Position numbers and translations under genes: made by a program. Source: Mesorhizobium sp. M4B.F.Ca.ET.058.02.1.1 (GTDB lineage Bacteria; Pseudomonadota; Alphaproteobacteria; Rhizobiales; Rhizobiaceae). Taken from it: a stretch of 64,000 nucleotides of DNA. The notes beneath the pieces were generated by a model that was given only the letters and a program-made list of their open reading frames with translations, searched no databases and was not told where the DNA came from. The stretch is from NCBI RefSeq assembly GCF_003952505.1, contig NZ_CP034450.1, positions 4,340,001 to 4,404,000 on the forward strand. The letters run 5' to 3'. Each line of letters begins with the position of its first letter. Position 1 is the first letter of the stretch. Of the stretch, positions 8,307 through 16,756 are shown piece by piece.

Positions 8307-9236
8307 ATGCACCCATCTGAACGGCTCAGATTCTGGAGCGAGCGACTTGCGGACGATGTTTCGCCTCGCGCCATGCTCGCCGACATCTCCGACGATGCGA
8401 GCGAGCGCCTGGTCGCATTGCGAGCGGCCATGCGCGCCTTCCCTGGAATTGCACGCATTGGCGATGGGCCCTGGGGATTGGGGCGCGAAATAGACCTTCC
8501 CATCCGCCTACATTCAATCCGGGCAGTCTTCGTAACGTGGACTGAATTCGTTTTCGATGGTGTTCGCAATGACGCCCGGCGTGAGGCCTTGGACGCCCTT
8601 GAGACGCCGCTGGCCAAACTCGATGAGGGCCTTCCCGACTTCTACCAGCGCAATATCATAAGCAGCGACTATGCTGTCGCCGCTTGGCAGGACGCGACCG
8701 AAGCTGCGCGAAGGGGAGTTTCGCTTGTCGAAGCGATTGCGGCGCTGGAATTTCGTGATCTGGCATTCGATCGGGACCGCCCCCATCGGGACTTCCTCGA
8801 CACGCTCTGCATATACGGTCCGACCGGACGCAGCGACATGGCCAGATGGCGGGCGGCGCAACGCGTCGCCATAGGGGTGGATTGCGCTGTCCTGCGAGAT
8901 GGCGAGATGACAAGATCGGAACTTGCGCTTGCGCCGCTTTGGCCTGATGCGACCACCGCCGCACTGGAAACCAATCTCACGATGGGCCTGAGCTTCAAGA
9001 ACGCGCAAGACCTAGGATATGACATCGAGAAGTGGCTGCGCGAGCGCAAGGACGGTTCCCTGATCCTCGGCATGGGCGCTGAGCAAGCGCGAGAGCGCGT
9101 CGTGCGGACCGCGAATCTCGCCTGTTCATTCTGGGAAACCCGGCCCGCTACCGACACGTGCTATGCTTTCGACTATTGCCTGCACGGAGATCTGCAAAAC
9201 CCGAACTGGGGCAGCGAGACAAGCCGCCGACCCTGA
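8307..9236 (+). CDS. Protein of unknown function (309 aa)
   Basis: I do not recognise this protein. It has no signal peptide or membrane helix. It is rich in Arg, Asp and Trp, with segments such as LRFWSERLADDVSPRAML, IRAVFVTWTEFVFDG and NTCYAF-like aromatic stretches toward the end. Base use is slightly less GC-biased than its neighbours (more GAC/GAT and ATT mixing), so horizontal gain is possible but not shown. The ATG at 8307 is preferred; a TTG at 8280 would add nine residues. It is convergent with the MFS gene 40 bp downstream. Confidence 0.6.
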   Translation: MHPSERLRFWSERLADDVSPRAMLADISDDASERLVALRAAMRAFPGIARIGDGPWGLGREIDLPIRLHSIRAVFVTWTEFVFDGVRNDARREALDALETPLAKLDEGLPDFYQRNIISSDYAVAAWQDATEAARRGVSLVEAIAALEFRDLAFDRDRPHRDFLDTLCIYGPTGRSDMARWRAAQRVAIGVDCAVLRDGEMTRSELALAPLWPDATTAALETNLTMGLSFKNAQDLGYDIEKWLRERKDGSLILGMGAEQARERVVRTANLACSFWETRPATDTCYAFDYCLHGDLQNPNWGSETSRRP

Positions 9237-9276
9237 CCTGCCGAAGTGCGACGATCCAGCGGTATAGATTCGGCGC

Positions 9277-10515
9277 TCAATTCCGGCTGTTCAAATGCCG
9301 CACCCGGCGCAGCGCCGGAAACAGCCAAGCCCACAGCCCAGCGACGGCCACCGCGCCGATGCCGCCGATCACCACGGCGGGCACGGTGCCGATCAGCGCC
9401 GCCATGGTGCCGGCGCGGAACTCGCCGACTTCGTTGGAGGCGCCGACGAAGACCTGGTTCACCGCATTGACGCGGCCGCGCACGTCATCCGGCGTCCACA
9501 GCTGGATCAGTGTCTCGCGGATATAGACGCTGAACATGTCGGTGGCGCCGAGCAAGGCGAGGGCCAAGATCGACAGCCAGGTGATGGTTGAAACGCCGAA
9601 CAGAACGGTGACAGCGCCGAACAGACCGACAAAGCCCAGCATGATCTTGCCGGCATGGTCGCGGATCGGGTGGCCGGCCAGCCAGACGGCGACGCAGATG
9701 GCGCCGATGCCCGGTGCCGAGCGCAGCAGGCCGAGGCCCCAGGGACCGAGTTCGAGAATGTCGCGCGCATAGACCGGCAGCAGCGCCGAGGCGCCCGACA
9801 GGAGCACGGCAAACAGATCGAGCGAGATGGCGCCGAGCACGATCTTCTCGCTCCAGATATAGCGGAAGCCGGCGAACAGCGTTTCCATCGTCGGCTTGTC
9901 GGTGGCGGTCTGCTGGGCGGGCTTCGGAATGGTGAAGACGAGGAGGGCTGCAACCAGCATCAGGACGGCGGCGGTGATGTAGGCCGTCTCCGCCGAAAGC
10001 CCGTAGAGCAGGCCGCCGGCGACCGGGCCGACAATGGTTGCTGTCTGCCAGGCAGAAGAATTCCAGGCGATCGCGTTGGCGAAGTCCTCCGGCGGCACCA
10101 GATTGGCGAACAGCGAGGATGAAGCCGGTCCATAGAAGGCGCGCGCTATGCCGAACATCGCAAGCACCACAAAGATGGGCAGCGGGCCGGCGAGGCCGCG
10201 CAACGTAAGCAGCAAGAGCGCAACCGCACAGCCCGCTTCGATCAGCGACGACAAGGTCATGATCAGGCGGCGGCCGAAGCGGTCGGCGACGACGCCGGTG
10301 ACCAACACCAAAAGCAGCGAGGGCAGAAACTGGACGATGCCGACGATGCCGAGGTCGAAGGGATCGCGGGTCAGATCATAGACCTGCCAGCCGACCGCGA
10401 CGGAGACGATCATGGTGGCGAAAGTGGTGAGGAAGCGCGCCACCCAGTAGCTGAGGAAGGGTCTGTGCCGGAAAGCGGCATAGCGCTGGTCCGGCGAAGT
10501 CTGTTCAAGTGCCAT
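9277..10515 (-). CDS. MFS transporter, EntS/MFS_3-like exporter
   Basis: The 412-residue protein shows about twelve hydrophobic helices with MFS landmarks: the loop 2-3 motif GVVADRFGRRLIM, and PVYARDIL with LRSAPGIGAICVA in the second half. The overall pattern matches the MFS_3 (enterobactin exporter EntS-like) group, in which many members export siderophores or drugs. The start MALEQTSPDQRYAAF is chosen because the upstream extension lacks family character. Downstream is a convergent unknown; upstream on the same strand is a PLP aminotransferase 159 bp away. The substrate cannot be inferred. Confidence 0.87.
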   Translation of the reverse strand: MALEQTSPDQRYAAFRHRPFLSYWVARFLTTFATMIVSVAVGWQVYDLTRDPFDLGIVGIVQFLPSLLLVLVTGVVADRFGRRLIMTLSSLIEAGCAVALLLLTLRGLAGPLPIFVVLAMFGIARAFYGPASSSLFANLVPPEDFANAIAWNSSAWQTATIVGPVAGGLLYGLSAETAYITAAVLMLVAALLVFTIPKPAQQTATDKPTMETLFAGFRYIWSEKIVLGAISLDLFAVLLSGASALLPVYARDILELGPWGLGLLRSAPGIGAICVAVWLAGHPIRDHAGKIMLGFVGLFGAVTVLFGVSTITWLSILALALLGATDMFSVYIRETLIQLWTPDDVRGRVNAVNQVFVGASNEVGEFRAGTMAALIGTVPAVVIGGIGAVAVAGLWAWLFPALRRVRHLNSRN

Positions 10516-10674
10516 GGAGAGAAAGGCCCCGTTGCGAAAAAAGGCCGGCGGGGCAACTTCCACGATGGGCGCTGGTCCGGCCAGATGACCTTCTAGCAAA
10601 GTTCGCGGCGGGATGTGTGGCAGAATCGCGCTGGATCAAGAAATTTCCGGCTGGCGGCAAGGCGGACCGGAAAG

Positions 10675-11760
10675 TCAGTCCCTGAGCGCGGCGGAAATGG
10701 CCTCCAGCCCACCGCGCAAGTCGGCCTCCTTCGGCCAACAGAACCCGACGCGGAAGAAGCGCTTCGGCATTTCGAACCAATGGCCGGGGCCGACATAGGT
10801 GCCGTGGTCTTCCAGCAGCCTTGTGTAGAAGCGATCGAGGTCGAATTCGGGATCGACGTTGAGCCTTGGGAAGCCGACAACGCCGCCTTGCGGCCGCACC
10901 CAGTCGACCAGCGGCTCGTGGTCGATCCATGCCTGCACGATGTCGCGCCGCTTGGCCATCTCGGGCAGAAGTATTGCGAGGAACGCATCGCGACGCTCGA
11001 GCATGCCGCGCGCTATGCCTTCGTCGATGACGCTGCCGCAGATGCCGATCTGCTCCTTGGCGGCGAGGAACCTTTCCTGGAGCGCGGCGTCGCGAGTGAC
11101 CAGCCAGCCGATGCGGATGCCCGGAATGCCGAAGGCCTTGGAGAGCGACGAGACGCTGATCGCGCGTTGGCTGAGCGATGCGGCCGCCGGCAGGCGCCGG
11201 CCGTAGGAAAGGTCGCGATAGGTCTCGTCGACCAGGAGATGGCATTGCCGGCTCTCGGCGAGCGCCACGAGCGCGTCGAGATCGGCACGACTCATCATCG
11301 TGCCGGTCGGATTGTGCGGGCAGGTGACGCTGATCAGGCGGGTGTTCGGCCGCATCGCCGCGGCGAGACGATCGACATCGACGGCGAAGCCGTCGTCGAA
11401 GTCGAGGTCGACATAGGAGATAGGGCAGCCGATCGCCCGGGGGGTCTCAATGTTGGTGGCGTAGTTGGGCCTGATGACCACCAGATGGTCGCTGGCCGAA
11501 AGCAGCGATGTGGCGATGATGAACAACGCGCCGGCGGCACCCGCGGTGACCAGCACGTCATCGGGCGAAAGGCTCTCGTCCTGCGCGGCGACCAGCGCGC
11601 GCAACTCCTTATCGCCGCGATGTTCGCCGTAGAACAGGGTGAGATCGGGCAGCGTGAGACCGATGTCGGAGAGTTTCTGGTCGGCAATCGAGCTTTCGGA
11701 AAGGTTATAGCGAATACGGTCGTAGCCGTATTCCTCCGGCGCCTCCCTCTCGATCACCAT
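10675..11760 (-). CDS. PLP-dependent aminotransferase, class I/II
   Basis: A 361-residue fold-type I aminotransferase. Visible features are VTAGAAGALFI (cofactor phosphate-binding turn), CPHNPTGTMMS, DETYRDLSY (Asp that contacts the pyridine nitrogen), SSLSKAFGIPGIRIGW with the Schiff-base Lys, and a late FFRVGFCWP with the substrate-binding Arg. It is closest in feel to the aspartate/histidinol-phosphate-type group often annotated 'aminotransferase class I/II'. The substrate is unknown. Two ATGs are adjacent (11763, 11760); the second has the better spacing from GGGGGGAG. Confidence 0.9.
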   Translation of the reverse strand: MVIEREAPEEYGYDRIRYNLSESSIADQKLSDIGLTLPDLTLFYGEHRGDKELRALVAAQDESLSPDDVLVTAGAAGALFIIATSLLSASDHLVVIRPNYATNIETPRAIGCPISYVDLDFDDGFAVDVDRLAAAMRPNTRLISVTCPHNPTGTMMSRADLDALVALAESRQCHLLVDETYRDLSYGRRLPAAASLSQRAISVSSLSKAFGIPGIRIGWLVTRDAALQERFLAAKEQIGICGSVIDEGIARGMLERRDAFLAILLPEMAKRRDIVQAWIDHEPLVDWVRPQGGVVGFPRLNVDPEFDLDRFYTRLLEDHGTYVGPGHWFEMPKRFFRVGFCWPKEADLRGGLEAISAALRD

Positions 11761-11806
11761 CATGGCTCCCCCCAGACTGCTTGGACTATCCAAGCCACAA
11801 AAGCAT

Positions 11807-11840
11807 GAAGCCTGCCAAGGCGGATTCGCCGGCAGGCTTC
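11807..11840. repeat. Hairpin upstream of the aminotransferase gene
   Basis: GAAGCCTGCC (11807-11816) and GGCAGGCTTC (11831-11840) pair perfectly, and GGCG/CGCC continues the stem inside. No T-run follows. It lies ~45 bp upstream of the aminotransferase start and could be a regulatory hairpin or a small repeat. Confidence 0.5.
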
Positions 11841-12004
11841 TGTTCCAGTCGTTGAAACTATTGGCTCAGGCACGAGCCTGTCCCGGGCGTCGTCGAAATT
11901 CACCGTGAACTAATGAAGGCAGCGGCGAGCGTTCGGTTGAGGGGGAAGCGGTCGGCAACACAGCGCGCTCGACCTCCCCTTGCAAGCCGTCGATCCATGC
12001 GCTA

Positions 12005-12028
12005 ATACTGAACCAAATGGTTCAGTAT
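12005..12028. promoter_or_regulatory. Palindromic operator over the arsR-type start codon
   Basis: ATACTGAACCA and TGGTTCAGTAT form a perfect 11 bp inverted repeat with a 2 bp spacer. The ATG at 12017 sits in the centre. TTGCAA (11980-11985) and TAATAC (12003-12008) lie 17 bp apart upstream as a weak promoter match, which would place transcription start at or just before the ATG. This is probably the autoregulatory operator of the ArsR-type protein. Confidence 0.65.
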
Positions 12029-12361
12029 ACGACAGTCCGCCTTGATGCCTCGTTCGCCGCGCTCTCCGACGCGACCCGGCGCGGCGTGCTGGAGCAACTC
12101 GGAAGTGCAGAAGCTTCGATCACGGAGCTTGCCGAAAAGTTCCACATGACCCTCACGGGTATGAAGAAGCATGTCGTCGTCCTGGAGCAGGCGGGGCTCG
12201 TCATCACGAAGAAAGTCGGGCGCGTTCGGACCTGCAAGCTCGGCCTGCGCCGGATGGAGGAAGAGGCGGCATGGATCGAGAGGTACCGCCAGCTCTGGGA
12301 CGCACGCTTCGACGAGTTGGACAAGGTTGTCGAGGAACTGAAAACGGAAGGAGAAGATTGA
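12017..12361 (+). CDS. ArsR-family winged-helix transcriptional regulator
   Basis: The 114-residue protein has the ArsR/SmtB winged-helix order: FAALSDATRRGVLEQL, then ITELAEKFHMTLTGMKKHVVVLEQAGLV (recognition helix) and the wing ITKKVGRVRTCKL. No metal-binding ELCVCDL-type Cys motif is present, so it belongs to the branch that pairs with AHSA1 (SRPBCC) proteins. No ribosome-binding site precedes the ATG, which lies inside a palindrome, so the message may be leaderless. It overlaps the next gene by 1 nt (TGATG), so the two are translationally coupled. Confidence 0.92.
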   Translation: MVQYTTVRLDASFAALSDATRRGVLEQLGSAEASITELAEKFHMTLTGMKKHVVVLEQAGLVITKKVGRVRTCKLGLRRMEEEAAWIERYRQLWDARFDELDKVVEELKTEGED

Positions 12362-12879
12362 TGGACGTAAGAAAAGAGAGTGAGCGCAGCCCTATGACGA
12401 GCCGCACGACGGTCGAACGGAAGTCCGAGTGTGAGCTGGTCGTTACGCGTATTTTCGACGGCCCGGTCCGCATCGTCTACGAGGCGTGGACCAAACCCGA
12501 GCTGTTCAAGCGGTGGTGGGCGCCGAAGTCGGCAGGCGTGCCTCTGCTTTCCTGCGAGATGGATGTTCGTGTCGGAGGCAGATACCGGGTCGAATTTGGC
12601 CACGATGCCTTAGAGTCAATGGCATTCGTCGGCAAGTACATCGACGTGATACCGAACTCGCGCCTCGTCTGGACCAATGAGGAAAGTGATGACGGTGCCG
12701 TGACCACGGTGACGTTCGAGGAAAGAGGTGACAAGACGCTTCTGGTGCTGCACGAACTCTATCCCTCGAAGGAAGCTCTCGACGAGGCCATCGCCGGGAT
12801 GGAGGGCGGTATGCCCGAGCAGTTCGAGCAGCTGGACGAGCTTCTCGTCACGCTGGGCGCGGGTGTGGGACGGTCATGA
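12361..12879 (+). CDS. SRPBCC/AHSA1-domain protein
   Basis: A 172-residue START-like (AHSA1) domain protein. Family landmarks are VTRIFDGPVRIVYEAWT, ELFKRWWAP, then FVGKYIDVIPNSRLVWTNE and TTVTFEERGDKTLLVLHE. Such domains bind small hydrophobic ligands in a deep cavity. The genes very often follow an ArsR regulator, as here. The start overlaps the regulator's stop codon; a second ATG at 12394 would also fit. The ligand is unknown. Confidence 0.9.
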   Translation: MDVRKESERSPMTSRTTVERKSECELVVTRIFDGPVRIVYEAWTKPELFKRWWAPKSAGVPLLSCEMDVRVGGRYRVEFGHDALESMAFVGKYIDVIPNSRLVWTNEESDDGAVTTVTFEERGDKTLLVLHELYPSKEALDEAIAGMEGGMPEQFEQLDELLVTLGAGVGRS

Positions 12880-12927
12880 AGTCGCTCTCGCGGTCACCGG
12901 CCTCGAGGGGAGTCTCAACGTGCCGTA

Positions 12928-13025
12928 GAGCAATTCCAGGAAAGGTGTGAAACGGTTTTTCCTGGAATAGCGTCAAAACAAGGATAGAGCGGTTCGACGT
13001 TTCCGTGAAACGGTGAACCGCTCTA
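12928..13025. repeat. Rhizobial-type double-hairpin repeat
   Basis: Two hairpins lie in tandem. The first pairs ATTCCAGGAAA with a TTTCCTGGAAT arm around GTGTGAAACGG. The second pairs AGAGCGGTTC with GAACCGCTCT around a TTTCCGTGAAA centre. The first resembles 2329-2373 and 46115-46158. The block lies between convergent AHSA1 and mucR genes and could end both transcripts. Confidence 0.7.
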
Positions 13026-13481
13026 GGCCGAAACCCTGGCCTTCCTGCCCCTGGCCTTGACCGGCTCGGCGGCCTTGCGGCCGAGGCCGATCGACTTCGC
13101 CAGCTCGGAGCGCGAGGCGGCATAGTTGGGGGCGACCATCGGGTAGTCGGCCGGCAGGCCCCACTTGGTGCGATAGGCTTCCGGCGTCAGCCCGAAATGG
13201 ACGCCGAGGTGGCGCTTCAGCGATTTGAATTTCTTGCCGTCCTCGAGGCAGATGATGTAGTCCGGCGTCACCGAGCGCCTGGGGTTGACCGCGGGGACGA
13301 GCGGCGCGGCGACCGGGGCCGGCGGCTGGCCGAGGCTGCTGATCGAGGCGCTGACGCTGGCGATGAGGTCGCTGAGGCCGGAGGCAGGCAGACGGTTCTT
13401 CTCGACATAGGCGGAAACGATGTGGGCGGTAAGCTCGAGCAGGTCGATTTCCTTGCGAGCGTCGTTGCTGTCGTCGGCCAA
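13023..13481 (-). CDS. MucR/Ros-family transcriptional regulator
   Basis: The 152-residue protein matches MucR/Ros: LTAHIVSAYVEKNRLP near the N-terminus and the zinc-finger region DYIICLEDGKKFKSLKRHLG followed by TPEAYRTKWGLPADYPMVAP. The finger reads C-x2-D plus two His; the second zinc Cys of canonical Ros is replaced by Asp, a change known in Mesorhizobium homologues. MucR proteins bind AT-rich DNA and control exopolysaccharide and symbiosis genes in rhizobia. I use TTG at 13481, preceded by GGAG 8 nt upstream, because the longer frame to an ATG has no family character. Confidence 0.92.
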   Translation of the reverse strand: MADDSNDARKEIDLLELTAHIVSAYVEKNRLPASGLSDLIASVSASISSLGQPPAPVAAPLVPAVNPRRSVTPDYIICLEDGKKFKSLKRHLGVHFGLTPEAYRTKWGLPADYPMVAPNYAASRSELAKSIGLGRKAAEPVKARGRKARVSA

Positions 13482-13598
13482 TTTATGTCTCCGTCGGTAG
13501 GGGGATGGCGCGACTCCTAGTCGGCAAATCTGGATAACGCAATGACTTCGCGCCACGAAACACGTTATTTTGAACAACTATACTGAGCTATAATACTA

Positions 13599-14303
13599 TC
13601 AGACGATCAGCGCCTTGTCGCGCCACAGTCGAAAACCGCCCTCGAAAGCGCGCGTATTGTCGCCGCGCCTGGAATCGGCGGGCATTTCATCAAGCTTGTC
13701 GACATTGCCGCCGCCGATGACCACGTAGTCCGGCTGCAGGGCGGCGCGAAGCCTGTCGACGACATCGAAGACGGATTTGCGCCATTTCCTCTTGCCGCGT
13801 TTCTCCAGCCCGCGCTCGCCGACATAGTCCTCGAAGCTGCCGCCCTTCCTGTAGGGAAGATGGGCGAGTTCCATCGGCTGGGCGACATTGTCGACGATCA
13901 TCGCGGCGCCGAGGCCGGTGCCGAGGCCGAGGAACAGCATGCGGCCGCCCTCATAGCTGCCGATGGCCTGCATCAGCGCGTCGTTGATAACCTTCACCGG
14001 CTTGCCGAAGGCGGCGGCGAAGTCGTAGCCCGCCCAACCCTTGCCGAGATTGGCGGGGTCGGCGAAAGGCCGGTTGTGGGCGACCGGACCGGGGTAGCCC
14101 ATCGAAATCAGGTCATAGGGCAGGCCTTCGGCCAGCGTGTTCACCGAGGTGATCATCTGCTGCGGCGTCAGGCCAGGCCCGGACTCGGCGCGGCGCATCT
14201 CGCCGCCGGCGCTGGTCAGGATCTTGACATGCGAGCCGCCGATGTCGATCGTCAGCACGATCTGTTCCGCATCCGCCGCCGCCGGCTTTGCCGCCTTGGC
14301 CAT
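13599..14303 (-). CDS. ROK-family kinase, probable polyphosphate glucokinase
   Basis: The 234-residue protein has the ROK/ASKHA elements: phosphate-1 motif LTIDIGGSHVK, MGYPGPV, the catalytic region VINDALMQAIG, LGLGTGLGAAMI (phosphate-2) and YVVIGGGNVDKL (adenosine). It lacks the ROK zinc-finger motif, as do polyphosphate glucokinases (PPGK). It would phosphorylate glucose with polyphosphate or ATP. It is the last gene of an operon with a glucoamylase, gnd and zwf, which supports glucose as substrate. The donor (polyP or ATP) cannot be told from sequence by eye. Confidence 0.85.
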   Translation of the reverse strand: MAKAAKPAAADAEQIVLTIDIGGSHVKILTSAGGEMRRAESGPGLTPQQMITSVNTLAEGLPYDLISMGYPGPVAHNRPFADPANLGKGWAGYDFAAAFGKPVKVINDALMQAIGSYEGGRMLFLGLGTGLGAAMIVDNVAQPMELAHLPYRKGGSFEDYVGERGLEKRGKRKWRKSVFDVVDRLRAALQPDYVVIGGGNVDKLDEMPADSRRGDNTRAFEGGFRLWRDKALIV

Positions 14304-14321
14304 GTCGTTGCCTCCCAGCCC

Positions 14322-15698
14322 CTATTTCGATGGGTTGATCCAGCCGTTCGGCGGACCGAAGTCGTTCAGGGCATCGGCCGGTCCCCAGCTCTTCGGCGCG
14401 TAGATGTGCGGCGCCGTCGTGTCGCCAAGCACAGGGCCGACGATGCGCCAGGCAAGCTCGGCCGCATCCTGGCGGGTGAACAGCTGGCCGTTGCCGTTCA
14501 TGGCGTCGCCGATCAGGCGCTCATAGGGCGGCATGTCGCCCTTGCTGTCATCGAGCGCCGTCAGTTCCACCTGTTCGCCGACCATGTCGTCGCCGGCCAC
14601 CTTACGCTGGGCGCCGATCGAGATCGCCACCTGCGGGTCGATGCGGAAGCGGACATAGTTGGCGTCGTCCGGCTTGATCGGGTCGAAGACGTCGAGCGGC
14701 GGCCGTTTCAGCCGCACGATCACCTCGGTGGCATGCACCGGCATGTTCTTGCCGGCGCGGATGAAGAAGGGCACGTCCTGCCAGCGCCAAGTGTCGACGA
14801 AGAAGCGGACGGCGGCGAAGGTTTCGACCGGGGAGTTCGGGCGCACACCCGGCTCCGCCAGATAGCCGTCGAACTGGCCGCGCACGACATCGTCCTTCGT
14901 CAGCGTGCGGATGGCGCGGAGCACCTGGACCTTCTCGTCGATCAGGTCGTCGGCCGAGCGGCCGACAGGCGGCTCCATGGCGAGCAGCAACAGGATGTTG
15001 AGCAGGTGGTTCTCGATGACGTCGCGGATGCAGCCGACATCGTCATAGAATTTGCCGCGACCGTCGATGCCGAAATCCTCGGCCATGGTGATCTGCACGC
15101 TTTCGACGAAGTTGCGGTTCCAGATCGGCTCGAGGAAGGCATTGGCGAAGCGGAAATAGAGCAGGTTCTGGATCGCTTCCTTGCCGAGATAGTGGTCGAT
15201 GCGGAAGATCGACTGCTCGTCGAACACCAGGTGCAGCACCCGGTTCAGCCAGCGCGCCGACTGCAGGTCGTGACCGAATGGCTTTTCCACCATCAGCCGC
15301 GCGCCACGCGCGGTGCCGGACTGCTCCAGCCCCTGGACCACGGTTTCGAACATGGTCGGCGGCACCGCCATGTAGTGCAGCGGGCGCTGGGCGGAGCCGA
15401 GCGCCGTCTTCAGCTTCTCGAACGTCGCGGCGTCGCGGTAGTCGCCGCTGACATAGCGCAGCAGCGAGGCGAGCTTGGCGAACACCGTCTCGTCTATACC
15501 GCCCAGCGCATTGACGATGCCGTCGTGGGCGCGCGCCTGCAGTTTGCCGATGTCCCAGGGGTCGAAGGCGACACCGATCACCGGCTCGGTGAGCGTCCCC
15601 TTGGCGACCATCTGGTAGAGGGCCGGAAATATCTTCTTGTGGGCAAGGTCGCCGGTCGCCCCGAAGAGCACCAGCGTGTCGGACCGTTCCTGACTCAT
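14322..15698 (-). CDS. zwf: Glucose-6-phosphate 1-dehydrogenase
   Basis: The 458-residue enzyme oxidises glucose 6-phosphate to 6-phosphoglucono-lactone with NAD(P)+. It has [16 protein letters not shown] (dinucleotide-binding, G-x-x-G-D-L), the [10 protein letters not shown] strand, and the active-site signature [18 protein letters not shown] follows in the C-terminal domain. The ATG at 15698 opens at [12 protein letters not shown]; the open frame continues upstream opposite gnd, but only as read-through. It lies 17 nt downstream of gnd and 18 nt upstream of the ROK kinase gene. No 6-phosphogluconolactonase gene is in this operon. Confidence 0.97.
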   Translation of the reverse strand: MSQERSDTLVLFGATGDLAHKKIFPALYQMVAKGTLTEPVIGVAFDPWDIGKLQARAHDGIVNALGGIDETVFAKLASLLRYVSGDYRDAATFEKLKTALGSAQRPLHYMAVPPTMFETVVQGLEQSGTARGARLMVEKPFGHDLQSARWLNRVLHLVFDEQSIFRIDHYLGKEAIQNLLYFRFANAFLEPIWNRNFVESVQITMAEDFGIDGRGKFYDDVGCIRDVIENHLLNILLLLAMEPPVGRSADDLIDEKVQVLRAIRTLTKDDVVRGQFDGYLAEPGVRPNSPVETFAAVRFFVDTWRWQDVPFFIRAGKNMPVHATEVIVRLKRPPLDVFDPIKPDDANYVRFRIDPQVAISIGAQRKVAGDDMVGEQVELTALDDSKGDMPPYERLIGDAMNGNGQLFTRQDAAELAWRIVGPVLGDTTAPHIYAPKSWGPADALNDFGPPNGWINPSK

Positions 15699-15715
15699 CG
15701 ATGTCTTCCCCGCTC

Positions 15716-16723
15716 TCAGGTCTTTGGCTTCTCGACATGGCCGCCGAAGGCGTAGCGCATGGCGGAGAGCAGCTTGTCGGCGAATTCGGATTCGCCTTGC
15801 GAGGAGAAACGGTCGAAAAGCGCCGAGGACAGCACCGGCGCCGGCACGCCGGTGTCGATCGCCGCCTTGAGCGTCCAGCGGCCCTCGCCGGAATCCGAAA
15901 CGCGCCCGCCGAACTGCGTCAGCGCCGGATCGTTCTTCAGCGCGCCGGCGGTGAGATCGAGCAGCCAGGAACCGATGACGCTGCCGTGCCGCCAGACCTC
16001 GGCGACCTGCGGCAGGTCGATGTCGAACTGGTAGTATTGCGGGTTCTCCAGCGGGCTGGTCTCGGCGTCGGCGGTGCGCGCCCGCTTGCCGGCATTGGCC
16101 GACTTCAGGATGTTGATGCCTTCGGCGTAGGCGGCCATGACGCCGTATTCGATGCCGTTGTGGACCATCTTGACGAAATGGCCGGCGCCGCTCGGCCCGC
16201 AATGCAGGTAGCCGTAGGGCGCGGTGCCGGCGTCCTTGGCCGGCGTGCTCCCGGCGTCGGCGCCGGGCGCTAGCGTGGCGAAGATCGGATCGAGATGGCG
16301 CACCGCCTCGTCCGGACCGCCGATCATCAGGCAGTAGCCGCGCTCCAGGCCCCAGACGCCGCCGCTGGTGCCGACATCGACATAGTTGATGCCCTTGGCC
16401 GCCAGCTCGGCGGCTTGGTCAACGGCGTCGTGATAGTAGGAATTGCCGCCATCGATGATGATGTCGCCGGGCTCCATCAATGCCGCCACCTGGTCGGCGA
16501 TCCTGCCGGTGATCGCCGCCGGCAGCATCAGCCAGGCGCTGCGCGGCTTGGCGAGCTTGCCGACGAATTCTTCCATCGAGGCGGTGCCGACGGCGCCGTC
16601 CTTGACCAAAGCGGCGACGCTTGCCGGGTTGATGTCATAGACGACGCATTCATGGCCGTCGCGCATCAAGCGGCGCACCATGTTGGCGCCCATCCTGCCC
16701 AGTCCCATCATTCCGATCTGCAT
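15716..16723 (-). CDS. gnd: 6-phosphogluconate dehydrogenase, decarboxylating (short GntZ/YqeC type)
   Basis: The 335-residue protein decarboxylates 6-phosphogluconate to ribulose 5-phosphate. It has [14 protein letters not shown] (Rossmann), [11 protein letters not shown], the substrate-binding [13 protein letters not shown], and [21 protein letters not shown] with the catalytic Lys. It belongs to the short (~300-340 aa) branch, often NAD-dependent, and not the ~470-residue form. The family uses DxNP after the second strand; [11 protein letters not shown] here suggests NAD+ preference, an inference. It is second in the glucoamylase operon. Confidence 0.95.
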   Translation of the reverse strand: MQIGMMGLGRMGANMVRRLMRDGHECVVYDINPASVAALVKDGAVGTASMEEFVGKLAKPRSAWLMLPAAITGRIADQVAALMEPGDIIIDGGNSYYHDAVDQAAELAAKGINYVDVGTSGGVWGLERGYCLMIGGPDEAVRHLDPIFATLAPGADAGSTPAKDAGTAPYGYLHCGPSGAGHFVKMVHNGIEYGVMAAYAEGINILKSANAGKRARTADAETSPLENPQYYQFDIDLPQVAEVWRHGSVIGSWLLDLTAGALKNDPALTQFGGRVSDSGEGRWTLKAAIDTGVPAPVLSSALFDRFSSQGESEFADKLLSAMRYAFGGHVEKPKT

Positions 16724-16756
16724 GGATTTGTCCCAGTCGTTTGAGGAAGAAGAAAT

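Noticed and set aside
13860..15755. A 631-codon rightward frame opposite zwf and the ROK gene
   Set aside because: Shadow frame; the opposite strand has complete, motif-verified genes.
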